Origin: Juglans regia
Lineage: Eukaryota; Streptophyta; Magnoliopsida; Fagales; Juglandaceae
Assembly (NCBI RefSeq): GCF_001411555.2
Contig: NC_049901.1
Location: 38,968,964 to 39,032,963 of the forward strand
DNA length: 64,000 nucleotides
Reading direction: 5' to 3'
Positions within the stretch are counted from its first letter, which is position 1. Each line of letters begins with the position of its first letter. A program made the position numbers and the translations under genes. Under the pieces are notes generated by a model. It had not been told where the DNA came from and did no database searches. It worked only from the letters and a program-made list of their open reading frames with translations. Positions 1 through 12,235 of the stretch are shown one piece after another.

Positions 1-1020
1 CCCCACTCGAACCCCATTCCATAACTGACCTCCTCATCCGTGGGTTTCACCTTCCCCGTAGGTACTCCCTCTCCTCTCATCACCATTCAATCTGATGCCA
101 TTCTCCATTCATTCACGCTAGTAAAGATCTCACCAACTATCTCCCCATTTTACACTAGCCTCCACCATTGCCAACCAGTCTCCACAATTGCTCCTCCACT
201 TTCAGCAGCCCAAAATAGAGCAACAAACCTCCATCTCGGACAACCACCCCTCAGCCCTTCTATCACCTAGGTCTAAGACATTGCACCACCATAGTGCCAA
301 TTGCACCACCATGGAGACCATCGTAAGTCTTGGTCGTCCCTTACAGCAAGCAGAGTTACACCACACCAAAATCAAACCGAGCCCATCACGTATGCATGAC
401 CCACTTGAGTTCCTCGCAAGGCAACCCATCAGACGCCACCACCCAACTATTGTCAACCCACACACGAATACTATTTCCTAACACCATGCCCAACCACCTT
501 CCCCCAATGCAACCTCTGTTCTTGCCCCACACGAAACTAAGAACCACCAAGCTTTTGCACTGTCTAGGACTCAACCCGCTTCCCCCATACAAAATCGAAG
601 TAACCCACTGTTGCATTGGGTTCGCTGTTTTTATACAACAAAAATAGAGCAAGTTTTCTTGCTCAGCCCCCCACTATGCACTGTCGCGGCACCACCATTG
701 GAAGGTTCCCACGTTGCTAAGTGTTTCAAGGATACACATAGACGAATCACGTAGCCCCTAATCTCCATGCTTCACACTCGGTAGCCACATGGACGTGCCA
801 TCGTCAAGCTCCCTTTCTCATGTTATTTCTCTCTCCATCTTCATGCTCTCCCTCTCTCTCTCTCTCATCAATCCACCTTGTCGCCATTGCGTTGCTGCCT
901 CTCACTCTCTCTCGGTAAAAATATTTTCCTCCCGACATCAAGCGCTTCTCTGGTTTTCTTATTTCTCCAATAATGTATGTTGCTTTGTAAAATTATTTAG
1001 GTTGAGTTTATCTTAGATCA
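1..1020. other. Unassigned, relatively C-rich stretch
   Basis: No gene is recognised. Short open frames exist on both strands but lack domain resemblance. Base composition is richer in C/A than the AT-rich DNA to the right, and CTCTCT tracts occur near 850-915. It could be internal or leader sequence of the LTR-like block that follows, but no primer-binding site or polyprotein motif is visible. Confidence 0.3.
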
Positions 1021-2664
1021 TGGGCTATTTACGTACTAGTATCTTTTTGGAGTGGGTTATGTTATATTATTATGAAGTTAAACCTGTATGTTATTGGGTT
1101 GGACTCGGGATCTAAATCATTTTTGGGTCGGATAATATTTTTTTATTACGGCGACTGTTTCATTGTTTAAGTGGGTTGGGTTCGATTTCTTAAACAGACT
1201 GGTGATTGAGTTGAAATTGGGTTAAGTTAACTAAGTGGATATTGATGAATTTGGAAAATGATGGTATTTTAGGATTGAGGAATTAAATATGTTAATTTTT
1301 AGCATTTCAGGTTTAAATATCGAGATACGTGTTTGACCGAAAATTTACTGAAATTACTTGATTATTTTATAGATGACGATTTATATTCCTTTAACATTGT
1401 TGAGGAAAATTTCTGAAAAATTAAGAAGTCTAGGTAAGTGGGGTTCCTATGTAAGATTTGCATAAAAAGAAAATGAACTTGGGTTGGTTTGTAAAAATTT
1501 GCATGTTATGTTTTGAAAGGAAAATGTGAAAATAACCTTAGTTATGTGTTCTGCATTCACTCATAAAATATGTATGAAAAGAGAAAAATACTTTTTGACA
1601 TGAACAGCGTAGACATGAGCAATATTTGACATATTTCTGAAATGTGCAAAAGAGCGAATATGATATCTGAGAATTTTTGTACATGTGATATGAAAATGTT
1701 TGGATCGGTTTTTGGATCATATGAAATGATATGAATATGTTCGGCACGTGGTTTGATATGATATGTATTTAAAAAACCTTTAGCATAATTTATCTGTTTT
1801 TATTCTTATTCTCGTTCTGAGATGATGATATTGGTTCGCGTGATATGTTTGGTACCAACATGATATGATATAATATGAGTGCACCCACTTTGGAAGCAAA
1901 GTGGTCTTTGATGTGTTATTTTCTGTGTGCACACTCAGGGCTCCGAGAATGAATAAGGGGAAATTTCATAATATGATACTGCCTGACTTGGCCACCGGGA
2001 TAGCACAATTCTACCACATGGGTTAAACATGATATATGATATGATATGATAAGATAAAGATATTCAATTATGTTATGTCAAAACGTTTTTTAATATGAAA
2101 ATGGTATTTGAATACAAAAAGAATCTTTGAATATGAACAGATGGTTTTTGAGCATAAAAATATTGAAAAGTTGTTCTGATTTTCTGATAACACATTTCTG
2201 AGATCTACATATGAAAATGAAATGTTTTGTTTTTGTATACTGAATTTTCTGAAAATGCTCATGTTTACGTACTAGTATATGTTCTCTGCTTACTGAGTTG
2301 TTAATAACTCAGCCCTTATCTCCATAACATTTTTCAAATAATTTTAATAGTATAGCTGGAGATCAAGACTATAAATCATGTATAAGGCTACGTGAACATA
2401 GTGAAATAAGTATAAAGATGGTATTTTGGTTATTAGAGATCTTATTCCATAGTTCTGTTTTGCTCTGTTGACTTGGTATCTTGCAAGGTTGATGTTAAAT
2501 TTGAGATTTTTGTGGTGTTTACATTAATCTTATTGGAGTAGTTGATTTGAAACAGTGAGTTGTACGTGTCATTAAAAACTTTGGAGTCTATAACTTTATA
2601 GTTGAAAAATGATTTTGAGTGACAAGGAGTAACTTTCCGATCCATCCGGGACCAGAGCGTTACA
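1021..2664 (+). mobile_element. LTR-like remnant (possible solo LTR)
   Basis: The block has no ORF and contains a GATATGATATGAT-rich stretch (about 2028-2060). It ends in a Ty3-type terminus, with a CCGGGACC motif just before CGTTACA at about 2648-2664. This layout resembles the LTRs of plant Ty3/gypsy chromoviruses. The left boundary was not found and no target-site duplication was seen, so the limits are approximate and the class is an inference. Confidence 0.35.
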
Positions 2665-2914
2665 TCAGCAGTTATATTATTAAAAAGAACAGAAAATAAA
2701 GAAAGAAAGAAACCGAGAAAAATTTCATTCAATCTTCATCTATTCATTCGAGCCAAAAAGAAGAAGAAAACGTAGCGAATACTTCCTCTCTCATAAAAGA
2801 AACGAACATTTAACTCACCACCACATTTTCCTTTGTGAGGCATAACGAAATTGGACTGAAAACTCATTAATGGCGTCAGATTCAAAAGCAACTTACATTT
2901 CTATCATTTCTATT

Positions 2915-3762
2915 TAGGGCTATAAATGAACCAGTCTATTCGATAGCCTGCTCGGTACTTGCTTGGTTAAACTCAAATCGAACTCGACTCGTAAAAAAAA
3001 AAAAATGTTATTCGTGAAAGCAGATATCCACTCGATTTGTAAATGACACATACCTGACAAAAAATTACTCGATTCGGCTAGGCTCGTTAAGGTCCACTCG
3101 TTTATACTCGAGTCGATTCGTTAGCTCGACTCGATTAAAACTCATTCATATATTGATAAATATATACATACACCTATGTATATATACATATATATGTATT
3201 AGCTAATAATATAAGCATACTACTTTTATAATTAAATATATAATATGTAATCTAATTACTTATATCTATATAGTGAATATACTTCATAGATATATTTTAT
3301 AATTTATATAATAATTAGTCGATAAATTTAATAATTTTATATACTAGTATGTGGGAACCATATATGAAATAGATATCTACTATCATATTAAGTGTATGTA
3401 TTAATAATATATGTAGGCAGCATATAATATATTGTTATTTTGGATAAATATCAACTAGTAAGATATTAATTATTTATAATTTTTTTAAAAATTTTATAAT
3501 TCAATAGATGTTCTATTTGTTAGTTGCATAAATTCAATATTAGATCTTTTATTTTTTATTTTATTAATTTATTAATTATTAAATCTTATTAAAAAAATAA
3601 AAAATAAACAATTCGAGCTCGACTCGAACTTGTTTGTGGGACAAGCTCGAGTTCGAATTGAGAATTTAACTTATCGATTCGAGTTCAAATAAAGAATAAA
3701 AAAAATATCGAATATTTTGAGTTGAGCCGAACTCAGCCAGCCAAAACTTGATTATAGCCTTG
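2915..3762. mobile_element. hAT-like MITE, family A, copy 1
   Basis: This 848-bp non-coding element starts TAGGGCTATAA and ends TTATAGCCTTG, an imperfect terminal inverted repeat. Subterminal arms are full of CTCGACTCGAACT-type motifs and the core is AT-rich. A second copy at 33824-34663 is similar along its whole length. No convincing 8-bp duplication remains around this copy, so it is probably the older insertion. Confidence 0.7.
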
Positions 3763-3879
3763 GTCCCAATACAACACACATATACATGTAATATAAAGGA
3801 AACTCAACGTGGAAGAACTGTGTTTTTTTTTTTTTTTTTTTTGAGGTTGTTTTCCTTTTCTGGATAGTATTTTTTTTAT

Positions 3880-4052
3880 GAGTAATGCTACATACAATCG
3901 TTGAATGCGCAAATGACGTGCAGTCGTTTTGAAAAAAAGTGGAGTCTACTATTAAAAAATTAATTTATTTTTATGTGAGTCTCATATTTATTCAATTTTT
4001 TCAAAACGACTGCACAGCGCTTGTATACTCACGACTACAAATAACATTTCTC
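3880..4052. mobile_element. Mutator-type MITE, family B, copy 1
   Basis: The element is 173 bp with long imperfect inverted arms (GAGTAATGCTACATACAATC at the left). It is flanked by a 9-bp near-duplication, TTTTTTTAT (3871-3879) and TTTCTTTAT (4053-4061). Related copies lie at 6519-6692, 29264-29435 and 35878-36046. The 9-bp duplication and long arms point to a Mutator-like origin. Confidence 0.7.
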
Positions 4053-5279
4053 TTTCTTTATAGATTTGCTTAGCCTTCTTCACATGAGTTTTCATCCCAT
4101 CTATTTGGGGTTATTGCCAGTGGCTGCCATTGTGGATGAAATAGATCTACCTAAGGTTTGCATGAGCATGGTAAGCACAGTGAGGATGAATCTTCAGGGT
4201 TGATTTCTAATAAGCTATCAGCGCCAGGATCTGGTGGGGGTACCTATCGACCATCGACACCGAAAATCTAAAAGCGGAATCGTGAGATGACAACGACAAT
4301 CTTGATAAAGATGAAGCTGACAAGGACGAAGGAAGAGGAGAAATGATTTTCTTTTATTTTTTGGGATTTGGCCAGCGATAGGAACGCTCTGATCTTCAGA
4401 GACGGAGGTGGCGATGCTGCTCAATTGTATTCCTCAATGAGGTTAGCAAGATCCTTATCGGACGTGATCAATACCAGAGCGTCAAGGTCCTCCGAAGGCA
4501 ATCCAAGACGAAGGAGAGGGAATCATCGTCTGCCAGTGTTAGGGTGCTGTTGAATCTGGGTATGATGTAAGTAAAGAAGGGTGAATTGATGGCCTGTAAT
4601 TGCTATGGTGTATGGCAGATTGCGTATGAACTGTTTGTAAAAATGAAGAAATGAAAATAGTAAGATGAAGAAGATGAAAAAAGGTGGTCACGCCTTGGGG
4701 ATTCGAGGTCCCAATTCCTCCGAAGAAACAACTACAGTACTGCTCAATGTTTGTCCGGTACCCCACTACACAGTCCCTGCACCCCTTTACAGCCATCATC
4801 CTAACGGAATTTGGTAAAAAAGACACACTTAACCAAACGGCTTCTAGAACTTACCAAATAAAAGAGACGTGAACCACATTTTATTACAAAACGCATAACA
4901 AATGAACTTAAAACAAAACACCCATATTTATCCTTGTTAGAACGGCACCGTATGGCTGGCCATAAAATGGCACCGCATCAGTCTTAGCTTCATAACTCCA
5001 AGACTTCACTTCGACACTTCTCAGTTCTGCCCGACACCTCCTGCTGCTTCTTCCACCTTCGCCTACTCTGGATCTGCACCTTCTAACCCACCCGAGCTGG
5101 ACCATAACAGCCAGTAGTAGCAATCTTAAAAGGCTCGCGATTTTGAGAGGGTTACTGAGATTCAAAGGGACACGGCAAGATTCAGGGGGCTTAGAGTTCT
5201 GTAATTGAATGGAAAATGGAGGCTCTTTGCATGAGAAAGAGGTTGGAGGCTCGAGGCCACATAATGTTTACATGAAGGG
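4053..5279. other. Gene-less stretch with possible gene fragments
   Basis: Two parts look less random than their AT-rich surroundings: 4190-4560, with codon-like composition but several stops in every frame, and 4910-5220, an 85-codon frame on the minus strand without recognisable domain. They may be captured or decayed gene fragments. No family could be assigned. Confidence 0.3.
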
Positions 5280-5601
5280 TAGTGCTAGGAGCCCGATGGG
5301 CTGAGCAATTGGGCATTTTATTTTTTTATTTTTATTTTTTATTTAATGATTAAAAAAATATTATTTAATATTATTGTGATTTTTTTAAAAAAAATATTTA
5401 AAAGTATTAAAAAATGATGTAAAAAAAATTTAATAATTTTAAAATTTTTTACATTATTTTTTTAAAATTTTTAAATATTTAAAAAAAATTCACAATATTA
5501 TTAAATAATATTTTCTTAATTATTAAGTTAAAAAAAAATAAAAAATAAAATGACCAATCGGGCAAAAAAAAAAATAATGAGCCTGAATCGGACTCCTTAC
5601 C
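5280..5601. mobile_element. Fold-back element (long inverted repeat)
   Basis: The two halves are near reverse complements. The left arm starts AGTGCTAGGAGCCCGATG and the right arm ends CATCGGACTC-like sequence; both then run into ATTTTATTTTTT and an AT-rich palindromic core centred near 5440. The element is about 320 bp and non-coding. The transcript would fold into one long hairpin. The superfamily is not determined. Confidence 0.55.
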
Positions 5602-6518
5602 ATTTTTTTTCTTACATAAAACACATCATTTCATGAGGCATTAGTAGTGAGGAACCCGATTGGGGCATTTTGCCATGAAACGCTTCGTTTCATTAAGACA
5701 CCCTGGACAGCGTGCACGTGGCCTCCCCCCATATGGCTGACTTTAGCATTTTTTTTTTAATTAAAAAAATCCTCTTTCATTTCTTCATAGTTCATTTTTC
5801 TTTTTTTTTTGGCTTGGATATTGTAGATTGGACAGATGATCAAACCATGGTGCTGCTAACTTGTCTGTCTAATCAAACGAGGGCAGATGGAAAATGGTTA
5901 GATACTAAACACTACCATGTCAATACAATAAAATAATAAATAAATAAATATTTGACATATAAAAAATATATCTTATTTATTTTTATAAATAAAATGAGTT
6001 AAAATAAAAGTTAAAAATTAAATAAAATATTATTAGAATATATTTTTTTAATATTATTATTATTTAAAAATTTAAAAAAATTGAATTATTTATTTTATTT
6101 TATATGAAAATTTAAAAAAATTATAATAATTAAATGAGATGAAATGTGTTGTGAAAATTAACGAATCCTCTCAAAAATATTTTATTTGAAAATTCTCCCA
6201 ATAATTGGGAGCTAAAGCAGGTGAAACTCATAGGAAGTAATATTATTTTTTAAAATTAATAATTATTTATCTTCATTTCCAATTATCATCCTATTATTCT
6301 TCTCTAAATTTATTAAAAACAATTTATTTTTCATACGGTATTAAATTAAAAAATTATTAAAAATAATAATAATTAAAAAGGATGAATATCCTGCTTCCTG
6401 TATCTATGTGTATAGCTGACGTCAAGGGACAAGATCATGAAGATCTGTTTGGTCGGTGTCACTGAAAAGTGATGTTGGAGTGATAACATTTGTCGTATCG
6501 TACGGTACTGGTACAGAA
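5602..6518. other. AT-rich intergenic DNA
   Basis: Nothing gene-like is visible. A short remnant resembling the ends of the neighbouring fold-back element occurs near 5655-5680 (CCCGATTGGGGCATTTT). The remainder is poly(A/T)-rich. Confidence 0.5.
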
Positions 6519-6692
6519 GAGTAATTCTACATACAATCGTGAAATGTGTAACCGTCGCGTAATCGTTTTGAAAAAAAATGAGGTTTACTATTAAAAATTT
6601 AATTTTTTTTATGTGAATCTCATATTTTATTCATTTTTTTCAAAGCGATTACGCGACGGTTACGCAATTCACAATTGTAAGTATATTTTCTC
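6519..6692. mobile_element. Mutator-type MITE, family B, copy 2
   Basis: The element is 174 bp with inverted arms; GTAATCGTTTTGAAAAAAA in the left half is mirrored by TTTTTTCAAAGCGATTAC in the right half. The flanks GGTACAGAA (6510-6518) and GGCACAGAA (6693-6701) match at 8 of 9 bases, the expected 9-bp Mutator-type duplication. Confidence 0.75.
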
Positions 6693-7578
6693 GGCACAGA
6701 AAGAGTGGTTGCTGCTATTTTATCCAAAATTTATTGAAATAGGCATTATACTCGATTATATTAATATAATTTTAGTATTTTACACCCCACAACATAATAT
6801 GGAAATAAGTTTTTTCCATTAAACGTGTTATAATAAATATATTTACTGATCATATTTTTTCTTTTTCTTTTTTTTTTTATATATAAAAAAATAATGTTAG
6901 TTTTTTATTCAAGTACAAATTATTATAATAAAATATTATTCATTATCATTTTAATAAGAAAAATATTATATATACTTATAATTTACTTGAATAATCATTT
7001 GTGCTGACGTATCAGTTATTGAAATTTAAATTAAAAAAATAAGACTACCATTAAGTATATATAATAGAATAATTTTTCGTATCAGCTACTATTTATTATT
7101 TCACATTCTACATTCTTCCACACTAAAAAAAAATTGTCAATAAAATGTATGAATAGTGATTAATGTATAATAAAATCTATATAATATTGTATGTAGGTCT
7201 AGCACTTGTCTTTTCATGATAATTTCATTATCATTAGGTGACATAACATGATATAATAAATACAATTTAGTAAAAATCTTTCAATCATTTGACATTGTAT
7301 ATATTAAGAAGGTTGAAAAGATGATAAATAGTATATCTCGATTTTTGACATTATAACAGATTTTGAAGAAATTATATTTTTAAAGTGATAGCAAATGACT
7401 AAAAACCCTTCAAGAACAAATATTTAACAAATTTTGAAAGGTCCAGGTTCCCTAGTCCCTCCATCCTATATACATTTACAATTTACATACAACTGCTAAC
7501 CTCCCCTTGCTGGGAGTTCCGAACTTCAAACCAAAAATACATTATTTTTCCTTCCAATGTCGCACCCTTTTTTCAATC
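6693..7578. other. AT-rich intergenic DNA
   Basis: Very AT-rich. A stretch at 7075-7135 (CAGCTACTATTTATTATTTC) resembles one arm of the repeat near 12650-12800. No gene is visible. Confidence 0.45.
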
Positions 7579-7586
7579 CTTCCAAG

Positions 7587-8288
7587 TAGGGGTGTAACCG
7601 GTCCGGTCCGGTCCGATTTTGGATAAAATTTAGGACCGAACCGGTATATACCGGTTTTATATTTTTCAAAACCGATTACGCACCGGTTACCCTCCTAAAC
7701 CGGTACTTCCGGTTTCCGGTCCGGTCCGGTCCGATTTTTCGATTTTTTTAAAATGTAAATTTCACAATTTGTCATTAAAAATTTGTTTATAAAAAAAAAA
7801 AATTGATTTAAAAAAAATTGTTTTATACTTTTATTAATATATTAGACTATATAATAGTATTAATATTAAACTATTGGTATAGTTATAAGTTATATATTAA
7901 TATTAGTTATAAACTTTTAGTGATTTAGTATTAACATTTTATGTAATAATTTATAAATTATACTAAGAAATTATTTCATATATGAATATATATGTTATAT
8001 ATAAAATTTCCCATAAAAATTTATAATTATACATTATATATAAAACTTATATATATTAATATTTAATATATATAAAATATTTTGTATAAAACTTATATAT
8101 AAAAATATTATTTTTTATTTTTTTTAATCAACCGGTCCGGTCCGGTTCGGTCCGGTCCAAAAAATCCCGGAACCGGCCGGTTTTTACGTTTTAAAAATCG
8201 GTTCCGGACCGGACCGGTTCAAAACTGGTAAAACCGGTCCGGTTCGGTCCTGTCCAGTCCGGTTTTTTGGTTTGAATTTACACCCCTA
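7587..8288. mobile_element. hAT-type MITE with perfect 8-bp target duplication
   Basis: The 702-bp element has perfect 11-bp termini TAGGGGTGTAA / TTACACCCCTA. It is flanked on both sides by CTTCCAAG (7579-7586 and 8289-8296). Subterminal regions carry many CCGGTCCGGT repeats in both orientations, the usual layout for hAT transposase binding sites. The core is AT-rich and non-coding. The exact duplication makes both the boundaries and the superfamily call firm. Confidence 0.92.
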
Positions 8289-8296
8289 CTTCCAAG

Positions 8297-9241
8297 GCGT
8301 AGATGCAATGGGTATATATGAAGTTTCATGGCTTAGTTTGGTTGTACAATCCAAGCATATAGATAGGAAGAGTCATGGCGGACAGAGACTCGATAGAAAA
8401 TCCAGTGAGAGCTTAAGAATAATCTTTTATATGCTTGAGTCGAATTTCTTTTTTTTTCTTTTTTTTCTTTCTCTTGAAAATCATGTTCCTCATAGTATAA
8501 GATATATGGTCATATGTCATATGTATGGGTCTCTTCTTTTGTAGGAGGTTCAAAGTATCCCTACATATTGCTTGCATCATGTTCCTTTCAAGGTCTTGTG
8601 AAGATAGATGAGGCATTCCCTCTATTTCAAGTTTTATTTCTTGACCAATGATGCCCCGAGCCCTCTCAGACTAGTTGAGACTTTTCTCCTAGAATAATGA
8701 GATTTTTGCCTCAGCAAGTGCTTATTCCTTTTTTGGATTTGAACCCTTGGCCTTGGACCCGGTAGTGTGGATTTAGGTTGTATTTGGATATTTAGATAAT
8801 CTCAAATTATTTGAGGTGATAATGTTTTGTGAATCATTGAGACATGTTTAAATGTATGAAAGATATTGAAATGAGTTTAACTTTTTTATAGAAAGTTAAA
8901 AAACTAATAAATCTCATCAATAATTAATTTGAAATAGATTGAGATATGCTTCTCAACCAAATATAGTGTATTTAGCCTTGTGGGAAGAGATTTTGCCCAT
9001 CAAAGAGTACTATTATAGCTTTAAAAAAATTGAAATTTAGGTCAAAGTGTCAATCATCTCGTCCATTAACCTTTTTTGCCAATCAAATAGAAAAAAATAT
9101 CATTTAAATAGAAAACAATACCATCTAAACAACACACGTTTTCTATTGACAAAAAGCTCATATTGTAATTGTATTTGTCCCATTGAATATATTCTTGTTG
9201 AAAGGTGGCTTGATTTTTATTAAAATATTATTTTTACAAAT
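8297..9241. other. Gene-less stretch
   Basis: No gene is recognised. The segment 8763-8970 (TTGGATATTTAGATAATCTC) looks like a decayed copy of the GAGATGAGAT repeat family found at 24103 and 35545. The rest is unassigned. Confidence 0.4.
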
Positions 9242-9416
9242 TGTTCGTTCGAGTGGTATTTTCACCACTCGAGCGAGGCTTCAGATAGAGAGTTCGTGCA
9301 TCACCTACTTAATAGACAGCTCGAGCAGGACCCAACCCGAGAGTTGACTTGTCACCCATTCGACACTCAGCTCAAGCGGGAAGCCAACCCGTGAGTTCAC
9401 TCATTTGTTGCTTGAT

Positions 9417-9825
9417 CACTGTTTTAAATATCGTACCATATAGGTTGGTATGGTCGAAATATGTTGTACCAGCATTGGTCCGGTATAGGTATTACACATA
9501 TTTTGTATTGGCCCAAATACCGGTCGTACAGACCTATCCTGGCCTGTACCGGTCGATATTTCGGCCTTTAATTTTGTTTTTCATTTTTTCAAACTACAAG
9601 GTCATTTTTTGACCCCCAATTCAAGCTAGACTATTTATAATTTATATATATATGTATTTATATATAATTTATTCATATATAGACAATTATTTTGGAATAT
9701 AATATATATATAATTTACTCATATATTGACTATCCCGAAACGGTACACGAAACGATACCAGTATCGAAATATTTCGTTCCAGTACCTTGACCGGTACGGC
9801 GTCCTGTACAGTATTCAAAACATTA
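9417..9825. mobile_element. hAT-like MITE, family C, copy 1 (nested)
   Basis: The 409-bp element has ends CACTGTTTTAAATA and GTATTCAAAACATTA in inverted orientation, rich in GGTACCG-type motifs. Flanks TGCTTGAT (9409-9416) and TACTTGAC (9826-9833) match at 6 of 8 bases. A reverse-oriented relative lies at 19656-20016. It splits the surrounding LTR-like sequence. Confidence 0.65.
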
Positions 9826-9996
9826 TACTTGACACTCAGCTCGAGCCCAACGCCAACCCTAATGTTTGCTCAAGCACCGCTCAACACACCGCTCGAGTGA
9901 ATGTTCAATTTTGGGGCTTCTCGCTTCATGGAGTATATATACATGCTATACTTTATGTATTTTACGATTTGGTGAACTTTGAACCAGTCGTATGGT

Positions 9997-10012
9997 GTGT
10001 ATATATATATAC

Positions 10013-10048
<36 letters not shown>
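9997..10048. repeat. Compound microsatellite (TA)n-(GA)n
   Basis: Alternating TA from about 9997 to 10026 passes directly into an uninterrupted GA run to about 10047. Confidence 0.95.
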
Positions 10049-10294
10049 TCATTTTGTAAAGAATCCTAAGAGTTCATTGGGTGTATTTGGGATTAAGGAT
10101 TTTGTGATTGATCTCCTATACTCCTACTTTTATTGATAGTGAATTCATGGATATCGACCTAGTCAGTGGACATAGGCTCACATTGAATCGAACCACTTAA
10201 ATCTTGATGTTCTTTATGTGAATGTCGAATTTTATTTTATTTACTTCCATTGTTATATGTCAAATTAACCTTTTGATAACCAGCTAATCTAACA

Positions 10295-11158
10295 ATTCTT
10301 ACCACCAATAGAAGGATAAAAGAAATCACAATTCTAAAATAAATATTGGGATTTTATTTACTTGACCATAAATATATATTTCTTTAGGGATACATGTGTG
10401 TGTATATATATATTAAGATAAATACTTCAGTCACAAAAAAAATTTCACAAAAATAAAATTATAAATTAATGTGATTTGATATCATATGTTAGATTATAAA
10501 TTTAATTTTATTACAAAATATATATGTCATATTATATGAAATCACATCAATTTATAAATTTATTTTTATAAAATCTTATAACAATTCTCATATGCCAATG
10601 GACATTATAGTGCCGTGAGATCAAACTAATTAAGAAGTTTCATAGTTATTATCCAGATTCTAGGATCTAAAATCTTATTATAAGATGGACATTCATATTA
10701 AATTATATAACATTTATTAATGTACATGTAGATCTCATAAACAGCATTAATTGCTCAATCTGTCATATCAAATTGAATGAGAGAGATGAAAGAGTAGAAG
10801 TAAACATACGTGCTGGGTGTAGTCCGACAAGTTCTTTCAAGAAGAATAAATGTTTTTATTTTATTTTTATTTTTTTCACATATTTTTTTATATCTTTAAA
10901 TATATATTTTTTTAAATTCATAATATCATTCAAAAATACCTTTTTAATTATTGAGTAAAAATAATTGTATCGAGATTCATTATCGGTAAGAATCCACAAG
11001 ATACAAAGCATTTCCCAAAATATAAAGCCTATAGAAGCCATAGCTAAGGACAAACTGCCTGCAAATTATGTCAGCCTGAGATAATGGACGGCAATGCTTC
11101 AAAGGCAATTCGACCAACTTCAATGTCCTATATAAATGGCATTATTCACAAGATTTTT
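10295..11158. other. AT-rich intergenic DNA with one MITE-like inverted repeat
   Basis: A likely small element spans about 10428-10585; its arms (AATTTCACAAAAATAAA and the mirrored TTTATTTTTATAAAATC) resemble the families at 11228 and 23575. Nothing else is recognised. Confidence 0.45.
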
Positions 11159-11537
11159 TTGACGTTTGTTTTCATAATTTTTTTTAATTTATTTTATATC
11201 ATTATAATTTTTTTAAATAAAAAATATTTTAACCATAAATAGATTACACAAAAGTAATCACATAAATTAAAATAGTTTTATGTGGTTCGTCAGATTGTAA
11301 AGTAGATCGAATGGATTATATGAAACCACGTCAGTTTGTAAAATTACTTTTGTGTAATTTTTTTGTTACTATAATAGACCTCTTTTTAAATTATTACATA
11401 AAATAAAATAAATAATTTAATTTTTTAAAAATTTAAAATAAAAATTATATTAAAAAATATTTTATAATAATATTTTATTTAATTTTTTAATTTTAATTTT
11501 AATTCATTTTATCTCATCTATAAAATCAAACGAGACC
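11159..11537. repeat. GAGATGAGAT-family repeat with nested MITE
   Basis: The outer parts run from CGTTTGTTTTCATAATT to CATCTATAAAATCAAACGAG, inverted ends of a repeat dispersed through this window. Inside, about 11228-11385 carries the arms GATTACACAAAAGTAATC and GATTACTTTTGTGTAAT-like sequence with the core GTGGTTCGTCAGATTGTAAAG, related to the MITE at 23575-23755. Confidence 0.55.
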
Positions 11538-11764
11538 TATGCAAAATGACACCAAATGACTATAGAATTAGATACCCAATTGACCATTCCAACTCCAAAT
11601 TATTAATTTATTGTAATTTCAAGACATTACCTTAAAGAATCTCACCAGTCCTATCTATCATTTGAGTACATAATCAATACATAATTATCAGGGCCTCCCT
11701 AGTAAAAGGCTTTATCTTTGACAACAAAAGATTCTAGGCAAAAAATAATAATAATAATATTAAA

Positions 11765-11875
11765 GGAAAAATATTTGCATCTGCCCCACACCGGCACACA
11801 CTCAACCTATTGAGTGTAAAAAAAAAAAATGATGTGAAGTGTGTGCCGGTGTGGAGCAGATGCATAGCATTTCCC
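11765..11875. mobile_element. Very small Mutator-type MITE with perfect 9-bp duplication
   Basis: The 111-bp element is almost entirely one hairpin. Arm GCATCTGCCCCACACCGGCA (from 11777) is mirrored by TGCCGGTGTGGAGCAGATGC (ending 11863). It is flanked by exact AATATTAAA on both sides (11756-11764 and 11876-11884). The GC-rich stem contrasts with the AT-rich surroundings. Confidence 0.85.
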
Positions 11876-12092
11876 AATATTAAATCACTCTCAAGTCCCA
11901 ATTCATATATGTTTGTGTCTAAAAAATTTTAGTATCTCATTTTCTAGAACAAAATAAAAATCCAATCAACTCTCAGAAAATAATTAAAAAAAAAAAAAAC
12001 CTAAAGATTTTTTACGATTTTCCATTCCAAACATTCTTTCTGCAATTAGAAAATAGACAAGCAAAATTCTTAATTATGTAATATTTAATATT

Positions 12093-12235
12093 CATTGCAA
12101 GAAAATTGTTAATTTATGTCCAATTATTTCTTACAAAAAATGACTATTTTTTATTAAAAATAGTATTTTTTGTCGTAAATAGTCATTATCGGCATAAATA
12201 ATTCATTACAAATACTTATTTTTCTTGTACTAGTG
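12093..12235. mobile_element. CACTA-type MITE
   Basis: The right end reads TTTTTCTTGTACTAGTG, the reverse complement of a CACTA-type terminus. The left end, CATTGCAAGAAAA, is a degenerate mirror. The 143-bp element is flanked by ATT on both sides, the 3-bp duplication typical of CACTA elements. The interior is AT-rich and non-coding. Confidence 0.6.

Larger units (their letters stand above)
9242..10294 (+). mobile_element. Probable solo LTR (Copia-like), interrupted by a MITE
   Basis: The block starts TGTTCG and ends TCTAACA, the usual TG...CA borders. CTCGAG-rich repeats occur at both sides of the nested MITE (9245-9400 and 9836-9900). The right part holds a GTCAGTGGACATAGGC motif followed by GAATCGAACCACTTAAAT, typical of R/U5 regions of plant Copia LTRs. 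No clean 5-bp duplication was found, so the left border is tentative. Confidence 0.45.
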
